A stretch of DNA of 30,375 nucleotides. Source: Chara braunii (taxonomy: Eukaryota > Streptophyta > Charophyceae > Charales > Characeae). The notes under the pieces were generated by a model that saw only the letters and a list, made by a program, of their open reading frames with translations, was not told where the DNA came from and made no database searches. The translations under genes were made by a program, and so were the position numbers. The stretch's first letter is position 1. Every line of letters begins with the position of its first letter. Below are positions 1 to 8,700 of the stretch, in pieces. The stretch covers positions 1,361,115 to 1,391,489 of the forward strand of contig BFEA01000404.1 in NCBI GenBank assembly GCA_003427395.1, written 5' to 3'.

Positions 1-102
1 CTTTGCTATATCTCCCTCCTCTCTCTTCCTTTCACGACTCCATGTACTACGAGGGAACACCCACCAACCCGTACAACACCCCAACCCACAGCGTCAGTTT
101 TG

Positions 103-238
103 CACCATAGTGTTGGTCGGAGAGCAAAGCTGTGATGTGAGGATGGACAGGCATCACCGGCACCGTAGTGTTGGTTGGAGACCAAAGCTGTACAAGTCCC
201 TCATCATAGTGATGTGACGATGGGCAGGCATCACCGGT
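103..238. repeat. Imperfect head-to-tail duplication
   Basis: Two adjacent copies (103-160 and 161-238) both open with CACCRTAGTGTTGG, continue through GCAAAGCTGT or CAAAGCTGT, and close with GGCAGGCATCACCGG or its near copy. The second copy carries about 20 extra bases in the middle. No coding or RNA signal is visible around it. Positions 239-560 hold nothing I recognise. Confidence 0.6.
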
Positions 239-569
239 GGAGGAAACCGGCAGTGCCAGTGCCGAACCACTAGCTGCATCTCCCCCTTCCCCGCCCCCGC
301 ATCCTACATTAGCAGTGTCTAGTACGATGTAGTTGTTGCATAGCACCATCAATATCGGCCAAGGTCGGGCTATCTCTGGATGTCAGGACACCATGCATGC
401 CAAGGCACGTACACGAGGTCAGTGGGGACTGAACCCACAGCCTCCTGAATGCAGCTTGTGTGCCTTACTGACTGAGGCAGGCCTGTTAGCCTGTTCAACG
501 CCATCCCCCCATTCGCAGAAGTCTAAGCACTTACAGTCCATCTAGAAGTGACTGGAAGGTCAATCTGGA

Positions 570-641
570 GCGCATTTGGTCTAGTGGCATGGTTCTTGCT
601 GAGGGCGCAAGAAGTCCGGAGTTCAGTTCTCGGAATGCCCC
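570..641 (+). pseudogene. Degenerate tRNA-Pro (AGG anticodon) copy
   Basis: This 72-nt stretch aligns end to end with the good tRNA-Pro at 750-821. It keeps the D-arm CATTTGGTCTAGTGG and an anticodon stem-loop with AGG. The second acceptor pair is broken (GCGCATT against AATGCCC) and the T-stem has mismatches (TCCGG against TCGGA). The anticodon stem stays paired after change to TTGC/GCAA. I read it as a decayed or marginal copy. A tRNA covariance-model score would settle whether it could still be transcribed. Confidence 0.7.
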
Positions 642-749
642 TGCCATGTTCACCGATTTTCGCTCTCCCTCTCATGGAGGGACTCCTGCAGCGGAGCACT
701 CACTATCCTGTGCAGGAGATGAAAGGGCCTAACTCGTGGCTCATCTATC

Positions 750-821
750 GGGCATTTGGTCTAGTGGTATGATTCTCGCTTAGGGTGCGAGAGGTCCCGA
801 GTTCAATTCTCGGAATGCCCC
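750..821 (+). tRNA. tRNA-Pro (anticodon AGG)
   Basis: Complete 72-nt tRNA. Acceptor GGGCATT pairs with AATGCCC, the D-arm is standard, and anticodon stem CTCGC/GCGAG closes the loop TTAGGGT with anticodon AGG at 782-784. The T-arm CCGAG-TTCAATT-CTCGG is perfect and gives a good B box, and the discriminator is C. A TTTT run at 838-841 would serve as the Pol III terminator. There is no intron. It decodes CCU (and CCC after A34 to inosine). It lies between two degenerate copies on the same strand, so the locus looks like a small tandem tRNA-Pro family. The sequence is nearly that of land-plant tRNA-Pro. Confidence 0.95.
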
Positions 822-969
822 TGTGCATTCAACCATCTTTTCTCTTCCTGTCCCTGCACATTCAACCATTTTTCCTCTTCTTGTTGTAGAGGGGCTATTG
901 GAGCACATATCCTCATGGGTAGATCCGTCCACAGGTAACAGAAGCGGCAAATTTGCTTCCCTATCTGTA

Positions 970-1064
970 AGGCATTTGGTCTAGTGGTATGATTTTCAAT
1001 TAAAAAAAAAAAAAAAAAAGGTTCCTAATCCAGAGGTCAGAAGATCAATTCTTCGAATGTTCCC
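970..1064 (+). pseudogene. tRNA-Pro pseudogene split by an A-tract
   Basis: The 5' half matches tRNA-Pro through the D-arm (GGCATTTGGTCTAGTGGTATGATT). A run of 17 A at 1003-1019 then interrupts the anticodon arm. The 3' half resumes with a recognisable but mutated T-arm and acceptor (AGAGGTCAG, GATCAATTCTTCGAATG). The anticodon stem cannot form and the element is about 23 nt too long. It is the third tRNA-Pro-like copy in 500 bp on this strand. The A-tract could be a retroposon remnant or slippage in a short A-run. Confidence 0.75.
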
Positions 1065-1638
1065 ATATTCTTGTATGTCGAGTACTGCAGCACAAATCTC
1101 CACTGGCAGCACTGTAAGCTGTTCAAAAAAACTTCAAATCCATCAACAGGAGAGCACATTGATGAAATTTGGCGCAATGTCCATATCAATGATATCATGT
1201 TTTTTACCTTTTTTTAAAATAGAGGTACCAAGTTTAGATTTTCAATCGAAAAAACGTTTTGCAGTGTAGTCGCTGCCGGCTGCCCCTCTTGGCCTCTTTT
1301 GCAGGGCCTCTGAAATAAGGCTTGAATGAGGGTTACTGCTCACCGTAACGGAGATAGTTGGCTTGCCCCCCCTGGCTGGTTTTGGCAAGGATTGTGCGAT
1401 CCAGCCATCCCTCGCTCGGGGCAAGGAGCCTGGGTAGAGTGGATACATATAGGTGGGTTCCCTCTAGCAGTTCGGACAGTTCCCCTCCTGCGCATCGATA
1501 TGGAGTTCTATCATGCTAGATATGTCGGTGGATAGCACGGGGTATGTAGGCAGTTAGTGTGCGATGGGAGGAAAAATATTGAGAGAGCAAAGTAGCGTAG
1601 TAGTGAATACAGCTGTTCCCCATATATGAGGAGTAGAC
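1065..1638. other. Unrecognised spacer
   Basis: No gene, RNA or repeat that I recognise. The short ORFs here have no family features. The inverted pair GCCGGCTGCCC and nearby sequences are too short to interpret. Confidence 0.4.
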
Positions 1639-1795
1639 TTTTTTTTTTTTGTTGTTGAAAACCAAGAGAAAAACAAGCAGAAGACTCAGAACCTCACCCA
1701 CCTGAATGAAGTCACTGTCCAAATTTAGCACCCAAGTCTGACCATGGGTGAGGTCAGTAAGCAAACACCTCAGGCCGGAGTCAGTCCTCTGAAAT

Positions 1796-1798
<3 letters not shown>
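1639..1798 (-). mobile_element. SINE-like retroposon, copy 1, with A-tail
   Basis: Read on the - strand this copy runs from about 1798 to an A-tail at 1650-1639. Toward its 3' end it has GAGGTTCTGAGTC (1684-1696), which resembles a Pol III B box. Upstream is the block GGTCAGACTTGGGTGCTAAAT, which it shares with copy 2 at 1799-2029. A short 3' A-tail, a B-box-like motif and a second copy next door indicate a tRNA-derived SINE. The family is not one I can name. The 5' boundary is uncertain. Confidence 0.55.
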
Positions 1799-1826
<28 letters not shown>

Positions 1827-2029
1827 GGGAAAACGGATAGGTCTGGATGGAGACCACTTGGAGAACAGAACTCGAACTATTTGAATGCAATTGCTATCAA
1901 GATTTAGCACCCAGGCCTGACCATTGCCGAGGTCATGACAAAGCCCCAATGCTCAGAAACCAGAGGTTTCAATGGGGGGAACTCAGGAATTGATAAGGTC
2001 AGCTGACAGGAAGAGAAACCCTCAGCACA
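1799..2029 (-). mobile_element. SINE-like retroposon, copy 2, with A-tail
   Basis: On the - strand it ends in an A-tail of about 28 (T-run 1799-1826). It has an A-box-like segment CGGCAATGGTC near 1932-1920 and a good B-box-like AGTTCGAGTTCTG (1879-1867), about 45 nt apart as in tRNA-derived SINEs. The middle block (GGTCAGGCCTGGGTGCTAAAT) is shared with copy 1. Near-matching CTGAAATGAG and CTGAAATGGG flank it at about 1789-1798 and 2030-2039, which fits a short target-site duplication. Confidence 0.6.
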
Positions 2030-2044
2030 CTGAAATGGGACATC

Positions 2045-2349
2045 TTTTTTTTTTTTTTTTTTTTTTCCGGTGGACCACGGATCAGATATTAAACTGATCA
2101 GAACTGCATCCGAGTATATACTGTATTTGTTGGTAGTGGATTGTAGGATTTCAGTCTGATGACTGTAAAGCTAAACTGGCTGATGCTGCCAGGATAACTC
2201 CGGGTAGAATTGTGAGGTCCCCGGCGTCAATTGCTATTTTAGTATTTTGGAATATATTGATCACATGTTGCTTTTAAAAAAAAGGGGGGAAAAAAACTGA
2301 TCAGAACGGATACTACAGCTGATCTTAGCCAAAAGGCCGCCAAAGGTAT
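2045..2349 (-). pseudogene. U2 snRNA retropseudogene, interrupted
   Basis: On the - strand, 2349-2294 reads as the 5' end of U2 snRNA: ATACCTTT, then the diagnostic GGCCTTTTGGCTAAGATCA, then the branch-site recognition part GTAGTATC (one base changed afterwards). The Sm-side sequence CAGTTTAATATCTGATCCGTGG continues at 2099-2071, followed by CCACCGG and an A-tail (T-run 2046-2066). The two parts are separated by the insertion at 2105-2293. The transcript is truncated after about 85 U2 bases, has an A-tail, and is flanked by CTGAAATGGGACAT at 2030-2043 and 2360-2373. These are marks of LINE-mediated retroposition. Ten bases lie between the U2 start and the right repeat. It is not a functional U2 gene. 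Confidence 0.85.
2105..2293 (+). mobile_element. A-tailed retroposon inside the U2 copy
   Basis: A 189-bp insertion is bounded by a perfect 14-bp direct repeat, AAACTGATCAGAAC, at 2091-2104 and 2294-2307. The repeat is part of the U2 sequence itself, so it is a target-site duplication. The insert ends in an A/G-rich tail (TTTTAAAAAAAAGGGGGGA), which gives + orientation. Weak A-box-like (TGGCTGATGCTG, near 2179) and B-box-like (GGCGTCAATTGC, near 2223) motifs about 45 nt apart hint at a tRNA-derived SINE, of a different family from the two copies to the left. No ORF is present. Confidence 0.8.
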
Positions 2350-2359
2350 TTTGTGACAT

Positions 2360-2569
2360 CTGAAATGGGACATATGAACAGGTGGCATTTCTAGAATTGA
2401 ACCGGGCACGTTTAGCGCCAGTCTCCAGTCCCTTGAAATGAGAATCCAAATGAGGGGCCCTCATCTGAAATGGGACATCTGAACAGGTGGCATTTCTAGA
2501 ATTGAACCGGGCACGTGTAGCGCCAGCCTCCAGTCCCTTGAAATGAGAATCCAAATGAGGGCCCCTCGA
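2360..2569. repeat. 105-bp tandem duplication with B-box motif
   Basis: Two adjacent units (2360-2464 and 2465-2569) are nearly identical, starting CTGAAATGGGACAT and ending AAATGAGGG(G)CCC. On the - strand each contains CCCGGTTCAATTCTAG, a clean B box, next to GGCGCTAAACGTG, so each looks like a tRNA-derived SINE segment. Related words (GAAATGAGAATGCAAATGAG) recur at 2825-2877, upstream of the second tRNA-Pro(CGG). The block is therefore part of the larger duplication that includes the tRNA genes. Confidence 0.75.
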
Positions 2570-2619
2570 TTGCGAGAATCGTACCCGGAACCTCTTGCAC
2601 CCAAAGCGAGAACCATAGC
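2563..2619 (-). pseudogene. tRNA-Pro (TGG-like) fragment
   Basis: On the - strand the sequence reads ATGGTTCTCGC, TTTGGGT, GCAAGAGGTTCCGGGTACGATTC. This matches the anticodon arm, variable region and T-arm of the neighbouring tRNA-Pro, with anticodon TGG. The acceptor and most of the D-arm are lost, and the anticodon stem has one mismatch. A shorter relic (GAATGGAACCCGGAACCT) occupies the equivalent place near 2886-2904 in the second duplicated unit. Confidence 0.65.
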
Positions 2620-2702
2620 AGCAGACAGAGAGTTGCAGCAGACGGAGTGACGGTAAAACTTGGGACAACATGCTCAGTCGCTTCGATAGGCACACGCACA
2701 CC

Positions 2703-2774
2703 GGGGCACTCCGAGAATCGAACTCGGGACCTCTCGCACCCGAAGCGAGAATCATACCACTAGACCAAGTGCCC
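2703..2774 (-). tRNA. tRNA-Pro (anticodon CGG), copy 1
   Basis: Complete 72-nt tRNA on the - strand. Acceptor GGGCACT/AGTGCCC and anticodon stem CTCGC/GCGAG are perfect. The loop is TTCGGGT with anticodon CGG at 2742-2740. The T-arm CCGAG-TTCGATT-CTCGG is intact, and the discriminator is C. No intron. The first T-run downstream (AAAA on the + strand at 2655-2658) is about 45 nt away, further than usual. It decodes CCG. It is identical to the copies at 2975, 29992 and 30299. Confidence 0.95.
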
Positions 2775-2974
2775 TTTATCCTTATGCATGTTTAGTGCCA
2801 GGCACTGCCAGCCTTCAGTCTCTCGAAATGAGAATGCAAATGCCTTCAGTCCCTCGAAATGAGAATGCAAATGAGGGGCCTTGCAAGAATGGAACCCGGA
2901 ACCTGATAGGAGCAGAGCGAGCAGAGGTAAAACTTAAAACTCTGGCTACAGTTGCAGTACAGGCACGCGCTTAC

Positions 2975-3046
2975 GGGGCACTCCGAGAATCGAACTCGGG
3001 ACCTCTCGCACCCGAAGCGAGAATCATACCACTAGACCAAGTGCCC
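2975..3046 (-). tRNA. tRNA-Pro (anticodon CGG), copy 2
   Basis: Same 72-nt sequence as copy 1, with all four arms paired and anticodon CGG. It lies 272 bp from copy 1. The flanking words are shared (GGTAAAACTT and CAGGCACGCGC, or near forms), so gene and flank were duplicated together. The T-run downstream corresponds to AAAA at 2929-2932 on the + strand, about 43 nt after the tRNA end. Confidence 0.95.
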
Positions 3047-4299
3047 TTTGTTGAAAGTGTGCCGGGGAGAGCCTTAATAACTGTAAACGGACAAATCACA
3101 CCACCACTTGAGAGCCTCTCCAAAGAATACGGCCGACTGGGCGCAGTCATGTTCTGCCTACCAGCCCTCAAAGGAGTGCCCGGCCGGTAGGCCCAATCCT
3201 GTAACTGTTCAGCCGGTCAGGTTTGGACCAAGCTGAGGCTCGGCAGGCCATGATGGGGTAACCGGGACTCAGAAATGTGATTCAATAACGAGGGAATTAT
3301 GGACAAGCGTTGTCCACCACAGTATTTGTGTTGCTGCTCTGATAGAGGCATTCATGGCATACTTGAACTAAGTAGGGCTTTCCTGGAAAGAGGACAGTCA
3401 CTTTCCTGAATATGTCTGATCATATCTTGTTAAAAAAGTCCTAGCCACGACATCCTAAGGGGCCGGGTTGTCTTCGCAGTGAAAACTCAACAGCTAGGGC
3501 TGGTGTTGGATAGGATGACATTGCCTTTGGAGTGTTGTGTAGGGTATTGGGGCGGCTAGGAGTTGCTTGGGGATTAAGAGCCTCGTTCCACATCACTAGA
3601 GAACTCTTTGAGTTTCAAGTGCGTCCTAATCACAAAATCGTGATTAATTTACACTATGCCACCTCGTCGTTCCATGTGCACTAGAGGCTGTCTTTGAAAA
3701 AGTCGCATTTGAAGCAAAAACACCCTGGCTCCCCATTGTGTGGATACCTGCAGCGGGCATGCTCATTGCGTCGTGATCATGGTGTGAGTTTCAAATGTCC
3801 AAGTTTAGCAGGGGTCTAAAACTGCACCAGTCATTACCCGCAGTGGCGCGTGGCAGGTTTAGGGTCACCTTTTTTGCTCCATTTTGGGAACTGCTAAAGT
3901 TGCCTATTCTGAACGTTGGGTGTGACTCCAACGTACTTGCCCCCCGCCCCCCCACCCCCCCCACCCAAAAAAAAAAGGTTTTGCCATCTGGTCCAAAGGC
4001 CAGGTCAGGAGTCTCCAATGGCTAGCCACTTATCTAGCAATCCCGGTCAACCATAGGCTGTCGTGTTCTCGCCACCACGACTATTCACGGCCCCTTAGGT
4101 TGTCATGGAAGCCCCCCCAGTGCGCCGCTGGATTGTCCTTCCTCCCTCGACTAGTCCCCAGATCTCTCTGCCAGGCCTCGCGCTCCTGCTACAAACTGGT
4201 TGAAGGGCAAAACCCAGTACAGTAACTTTGTTCTTTTTTTTCTTTTTTTTTTTAAACAGACCCCATGTCATTCATTTATTGAATTTTATTCCTTCATTC
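3047..4299. other. Unrecognised spacer
   Basis: About 1.25 kb without a recognisable gene or mobile-element signature. There is a C-rich run ending in A10 at 3940-3976, and a T-rich tract at 4233-4253. Short ORFs occur in several frames, none with a recognisable family pattern. Confidence 0.4.
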
Positions 4300-4790
4300 C
4301 GCCAGGTAGTTCAGTCCATCAATCACAGAGGTGTGAGGTACAATGTTTTCGAAGAGAAAACAAAAAGGTAAAACTAGGGCACTGTCAAACCGAGGAAAAT
4401 CGTGAATGTATACAACCTAGCTTCAAGGTTGGGTGGGGATGTGTCGTATTCGAGGGATGCCTGAATTGGATTGTAAACTAAGCGTGACTGCGCCATAGTT
4501 ACCCCAAACAAAACATAGTAGTCATTCAGTTCATTCTCTCTTTTGGGTGCACGTGCACCAATGGTCTGTGTGCTGCTGCTTGCAGCCATTGCCAGCTAGC
4601 AGTAATTGAACCAACATTTAGTCCATCAATTACAGAGGTCTGTAAATTGGAGGCATAAGCTGACAATGTTTTTAAAAAGGAAACAAAAAAAAATAGTAGT
4701 CATTCAGTTCATTCCTCTCTTTTTGTTGCCCGTACACCAATGGTCTTTGTGCTGCTAGTTGCTTGCAGCCATCTCCATCACCGTGTTTGT
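4300..4790. repeat. Diverged direct repeat, two copies
   Basis: The same sequence of blocks occurs twice: AGTCCATCAATYACAGAGGT, then ACAATGTTTT with AGAAAACAAAAA or AAGGAAACAAAA, then TAGTAGTCATTCAGTTCATT, then CACCAATGGTCT, then GCTTGCAGCCAT. The copies run at about 4312-4595 and 4619-4775, and the first is longer in the middle. No ORF spans them and no tail or terminal repeat shows the mechanism. Confidence 0.65.
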
Positions 4791-5059
4791 CGTCCAGCCA
4801 GCATGAGTCACACGTATGGTGGGATTCTGCTTCAAAAAGCCTGTGGGCCATCCCTCCCTGACTCTATGTTTGTGTTATGCAGCACGAACCTGCTCCCCAA
4901 CATGGCCAGTGCATGATGGCTTATAGCACACAAATACACTATGTTGGGTCTGACAATGAATGGTCTGGCGTTCAAAGGAAGGATTAATAGGATTATGCAA
5001 AATTAGTGAATTACCTTCACCAAAAGGGGACAAAAAAGAAAGAGGTAAGTACATTCATG

Positions 5060-5429
5060 TCACCTTTGAGTATTGAATGAACGAAAAAAAAACATGTGTT
5101 GGCAAAGAAAACCGCACCGAGTTTGAAAAGGCAACGGAAGAACAGTTGGCCGTGGTGTCAGACCGAATGTCATATTTACAGGGGTTGGCCGTCGTGTCAG
5201 AGGGGGAAACCCAAAAAAAGAAAAGCCCAACGGATACTTTTGGACCGAAATTGCTGATTTCGAGTTGGCGCGTGATCTCTTTGACGGCGGAAGTTTTTCT
5301 TGCCGTTAGGCTTTCTAAACATCCTGCTTCCACCGTTATTTCAAAAAGAAAAGAACAACTTACCATTCCACCAGTGGGTCGCGAATCTCCATAGAAGCAC
5401 ACCACGAATAGACTGGAGCTTCTTTCGGT

Positions 5430-5473
<44 letters not shown>

Positions 5474-5490
5474 AGAAGAAGAAGAAGCCG
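5060..5490 (+). mobile_element. Probable A-tailed retroposon (A about 40, then GAA repeat)
   Basis: A homopolymer A-run at about 5431-5471 passes into (GAA)n at 5472-5487, a usual decay pattern of a retroposon tail. The 370 bp before it contain a short internal repeat (TTGGCCGTSGTGTCAGA at 5149 and 5186) but no ORF or Pol III boxes that I am confident of. The 5' limit is arbitrary. Positions 4790-5060 hold nothing recognised. Confidence 0.4.
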
Positions 5491-5772
5491 TATCTGGAAC
5501 TATCCCCCATCATATACAGTGCTCCTTTGTGGAGGCAAGGTGTGGGGCTGGCAATTCTAGGCCCTTGCCTATCTATGGTCGAGGCGGAGTGGAGTAGGCT
5601 ACTGTCTTCTCTCACATAGGATGCACGGCTGTTAGACTTGAAGCGCAGGCAACTTACAGATATGACCCCAAGTTTCTCTCAGGGGAAGATGGCAGGACGG
5701 GAAATATGGTAGGGAGGATTGTACGTCCGAATCCAGCTCACGTCTGAATCCGCCCTAAGTGCCTGTGAACTG

Positions 5773-5975
5773 TATGGGTATCTGCACCTGTTTCTTTTCC
5801 TTGTTTAGTCTTTGGTTGGAAGCAGGGTGTAAACTCGTCATGAAAGGCGAAGAAAAAGAAAGGGGATAAACAATTTACAATTTTACATCGTTTTTTTTCG
5901 CCTTTCATGACGAGTTTACATTCTGCTTTCAGCGAAAGACTAAACAAGGAAAATAAACAGGTGCAGATACCCATA
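5773..5975. mobile_element. Foldback MITE with arms of about 83 bp
   Basis: The left arm (5773-5856, starting TATGGGTATCTGCACCTG) is the reverse complement of the right arm (5893-5975, ending GTGCAGATACCCATA), with few mismatches and a loop of about 36 nt. Flanks GTGAACTG and GTGAATGG may be a decayed 8-bp target-site duplication. With no coding capacity, this is a hairpin-type non-autonomous DNA transposon. Part of the arm also fits poly-purine/T tracts at the loop. Confidence 0.85.
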
Positions 5976-6551
5976 GTGAATGGGTAGCATCCTTTATTTA
6001 GCGATGCTGGACCCAGTTTCCAGCAAGTTCTGCTCCCCATCAATAGCAAAAAGGGAACCATTTTTGCCAAAGCAAAACAGAAAAGGTTTTATCAAATGGA
6101 GTGTGTACAGAATTAGGGGTTCAGAAGCAGAATGAGAATGAGGAGTACCCTTCGATGTATCCCAATTCCTACCAGGAGAGAACGGGTGGCCTGAAATTCC
6201 AGTTACTGAAAGAAGATTACACCTCCCCCTACCCTTAGTACCAGCCTTTTTTTTTTTTCCAGTACTAAACTGAGGTCTAAGATCCAGAATATCCAAGAAG
6301 TTATAAAGTTGTGTTCCATCTCTACCTTTCCTCGTTCAACTCCTTGGAGTCAAAATTTAGGAAAGAAACCCCGAAAGACTGTTACAGGTTCCAATGCCAA
6401 TGGACTATTTTCAGACTTTTAAAAACCATTGCCCCTTTACTGGCCGATGGAAAATCGAATCCGACCAAGAGAAACGACACAACAGGTTCCCCTTTGTCTC
6501 AGTCCGCAAAAGCAGGCTTGCCAGAATCTATGGGATAAGATCCTGGACACC

Positions 6552-6664
6552 CTACGTTCTTCACCCGAATACAATGTATGGTCATTATTGCTGTATTTTT
6601 AGACGGAAAGATACCCCAAATACAGCTATAATCACCGTACGTTGTATTCGGGTGAAGAAGGTAG
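6552..6664. mobile_element. Hairpin MITE with arms of about 47 bp
   Basis: The left arm beginning CTACGTTCTTCACCCGAAT is the inverse of the right arm ending ATTCGGGTGAAGAAGGTAG. Both contain ATACARYGTAYGGT and GCTGTATTT. The loop is about 20 nt. It is unrelated in sequence to the MITE at 5773. I see no clear target duplication. Confidence 0.8.
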
Positions 6665-6896
6665 CTAGCACTCAGCTGACATAGTCCGTGAGGAGACAGC
6701 ACCAGTGCATGCTGAGGTAGCAGGGGTCTGATTGGCCCTATTCCCTGCTTGGGAGTCACGTGCTGGCTGTACATATGGTGTTTCTTCCCCCCGTTAGGGG
6801 AGCTTAAAAATCCAGGTGCTGTACCGGCCACATTTCTGAATGATAGATATACGCTTGTGTACCAGTTGACAAAGCGATCATATTGGTACAATAATG

Positions 6897-7054
6897 TTAA
6901 ACCACCAGTACTTCCTAGAGTCGTGCCCCTTAACACACCACAATTTTAGGAAACGTACGGGCTACTACAGGAGTGCCCAAATTCAACCGACTAGAAATGT
7001 TTCTACTCTTTTCTTTTCCGCGGCCGATAGCTGGGCCAAGTACTGGTGGTTTAA
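6897..7054. mobile_element. TTAA-bounded small element, copy 1
   Basis: It starts TTAAACCACCAGTACTTCC and ends AAGTACTGGTGGTTTAA, giving a 17-bp terminal inverted repeat including TTAA. The inside (AGGAAACGTACGGG, GCCCAAATTC, CGACTAGAAA, CCGATAGCTGGGCC) closely matches copies 2 and 3. No ORF. TTAA at both ends is compatible with a piggyBac-like target site, but TTAA could also be part of the repeat itself. Confidence 0.75.
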
Positions 7055-7208
7055 AGCACCAGTACCTCCGAAAGTCGCGGCTGTATACAAGCTGCGACAG
7101 TCATGAACGGACGGGCCGCTACGGGAGCGCCCAAATTCATCCGACCAGAAACGCTTCTACTCTACTTTTTCCCGCGGCTGATATATGGCCGAAGTACTGG
7201 TGGTTTAA
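7051..7208. mobile_element. TTAA-bounded small element, copy 2
   Basis: It begins in the TTAA that closes copy 1 (TTAAAGCACCAGTACC) and ends GAAGTACTGGTGGTTTAA. It has the same internal blocks as copy 1 (GGAGCGCCCAAATTC, CCGACCAGAAACG, CCGCGGCTGATATATGGCC). The two copies are head to tail and share one boundary TTAA. Confidence 0.75.
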
Positions 7209-7584
7209 GCTACCTGCACGCTGTGGCATGGCCCCTGGCCCTTGCTGGTGAACACGGGGTGGCAGTGTCAAAGGGTGACCTAAACAGCCAGCCTCTGCCA
7301 CCGTGATGATATCAGGGCCTCTATTGACCATTAATTCGATTTTCTTCATGGTCATCTCAAGGCCTCAGCAGGGTGTTGCTTCACTGTGGGTTGAGTGTGG
7401 CCGGCGTCTTATTCCGATTGTGAAGCACCGTTGGCCTGTTTGGGGGTCGTATTTGAAATTTGAAATATTTTAATTTCAATGATGTCTTTCATTTAGGAAG
7501 CATCTCTTCATGGGTTGCCCAAAATTACTCATGATTGGTTTTGCAGTGGGACGCGGCCCGTTTCAGGTTGTATTCAAAACTATC
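7209..7584. other. Unrecognised spacer
   Basis: No gene seen. The block TTCATGGGTTGCCCAAAATTACTCA near 7508-7532 recurs as a near copy at about 16374-16399, in both cases downstream of a pair of TTAA-bounded elements. This suggests that a larger segment was copied. Confidence 0.45.
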
Positions 7585-7668
7585 TTTTTTTTTTTTTTTT
7601 TTTTTTTTTTTACTCCAATCTATTTGTGGGGAGCAGCAAGTGCTGGGAACCGGGCCCAGCGTCCCATA
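7585..7668 (-). mobile_element. Retroposon 3' end with two hairpins and A-tail, copy 1
   Basis: On the - strand a conserved hairpin pair precedes an A-tail (T27 at 7585-7611). The outer hairpin is CTCC/GGAG. The inner one is GCTGGG-AACCGGG-CCCAGC on the + strand (7642-7660). The same arrangement occurs at 23621-23669 and 27250-27299. The inner stem differs from the other copies by compensated base changes. It is probably the 3' end of a SINE or LINE. Confidence 0.65.
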
Positions 7669-7699
7669 TAGAAAATTACATAGGATTTTGAAAAAAATT

Positions 7700-8700
7700 G
7701 AGAGTTTGCAGTACCGGGGCCACTACCCGGCTTTGGCTAAGAACTAGACTAAGACTCTAGGAGATACAAACAAGCTACCGAAAATAGGCAAAAATTCAGG
7801 AAAAGACTCAGACCCCCCTCCATCCTCTTTACCTCACTCCGGCAAGTCTTAATGCAGCAAAGCCACCATCTCTACTGCTGCTGTACCCTATTACCATCCT
7901 ACCAGTTGGCCCCCTCACTAGTAGGACGCTTGATATCCAACCTTCTTCTCCCACTCACCTAGGCAAAGTTTCAGGAAATGTCTCAGGAACCCCCATCCAT
8001 CCTCTTTACCTCACTCCGGCAAGGCTTACTGCAGCAGAGCCACCATCTCTGTTGCTGCTATACCCTATTTCCATCCTACCAGCTAGCCCCCTCACTGGTA
8101 GGACGCTTGATATCCCGCCATCTACCTCCAACACCAACCAGCGTCATTCTGACCGCAGATCTATGAATATAACAGCATCTCGAGACCACCAGAAGCAACT
8201 GAAAAACAATTTTGAAGGCTTGGGATACCGGGGCCATTACCCGGCTTTGGCGAAGAAAAATTGGAGCCAGATTAAGAAATTACTATGGCCAAATTCAAAA
8301 AATAGGCAAGAATTCAGGAAATGCCTCAGAAAACCCCATCCATCCTCTTTACCTCACTCCGGCAAGACTCTGCAGCAGAGCCACCATCTCCGCTGCTGCT
8401 GTACCCTATTTCCATCCTACCAGCTAGCCCCCTCACTAGTAGGACGCTTGTTATCCCACCATCTACTTCTCCCACTCATGTAAGCAAAAGTTCAGAGAAC
8501 GTCCCAGAANCCCCCATCCATCCTCTTTACCTCACTTCGGCAAGACTTACTGCAGCAGAGCCACCATCTCCGCTGCTGATGTACCCTATTTCCATCCTAC
8601 CAGCTAGCCCCCTCACTAGTAGGACGCTTGATATCCCACCATCTACTTCCAACACCAGCCAGGCGACATTCTGGCAGCAAACCACCACAGATCTATGAAT
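7700..8700. repeat. Higher-order tandem repeat of about 520 bp (A-B-B)
   Basis: B units begin CATCCTCTTTACCTCACTYC at 7821, 7998, 8341 and 8519. They run about 170 bp through CAGCAGAGCCACCATCTC, CCCTATTTCCATCCTACCAG and TAGGACGCTTGATATCC. A units (TACCGGGGCCAYTACCCGGC to ATAGGCAAGAATTCAGG, or a near form) begin at 7712 and 8226. The order A-B-B-A-B-B repeats with a spacing of 514-521 bp, so a composite unit was duplicated after B had doubled. A further decayed B copy lies near 9280-9400. Reading frames here are by-products of the repeat. Confidence 0.85.

Noticed and set aside
2153-2200. CTGATGA near CTAAAC in the retroposon insert
   Set aside because: There is no GAAA and no stem between the words, so it is not a ribozyme core.
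2261-2755. 164-aa - strand ORF
   Set aside because: It runs through U2-derived sequence, duplicated SINE segments and a tRNA gene. The repeated peptide segments reflect the DNA duplication, not a protein.
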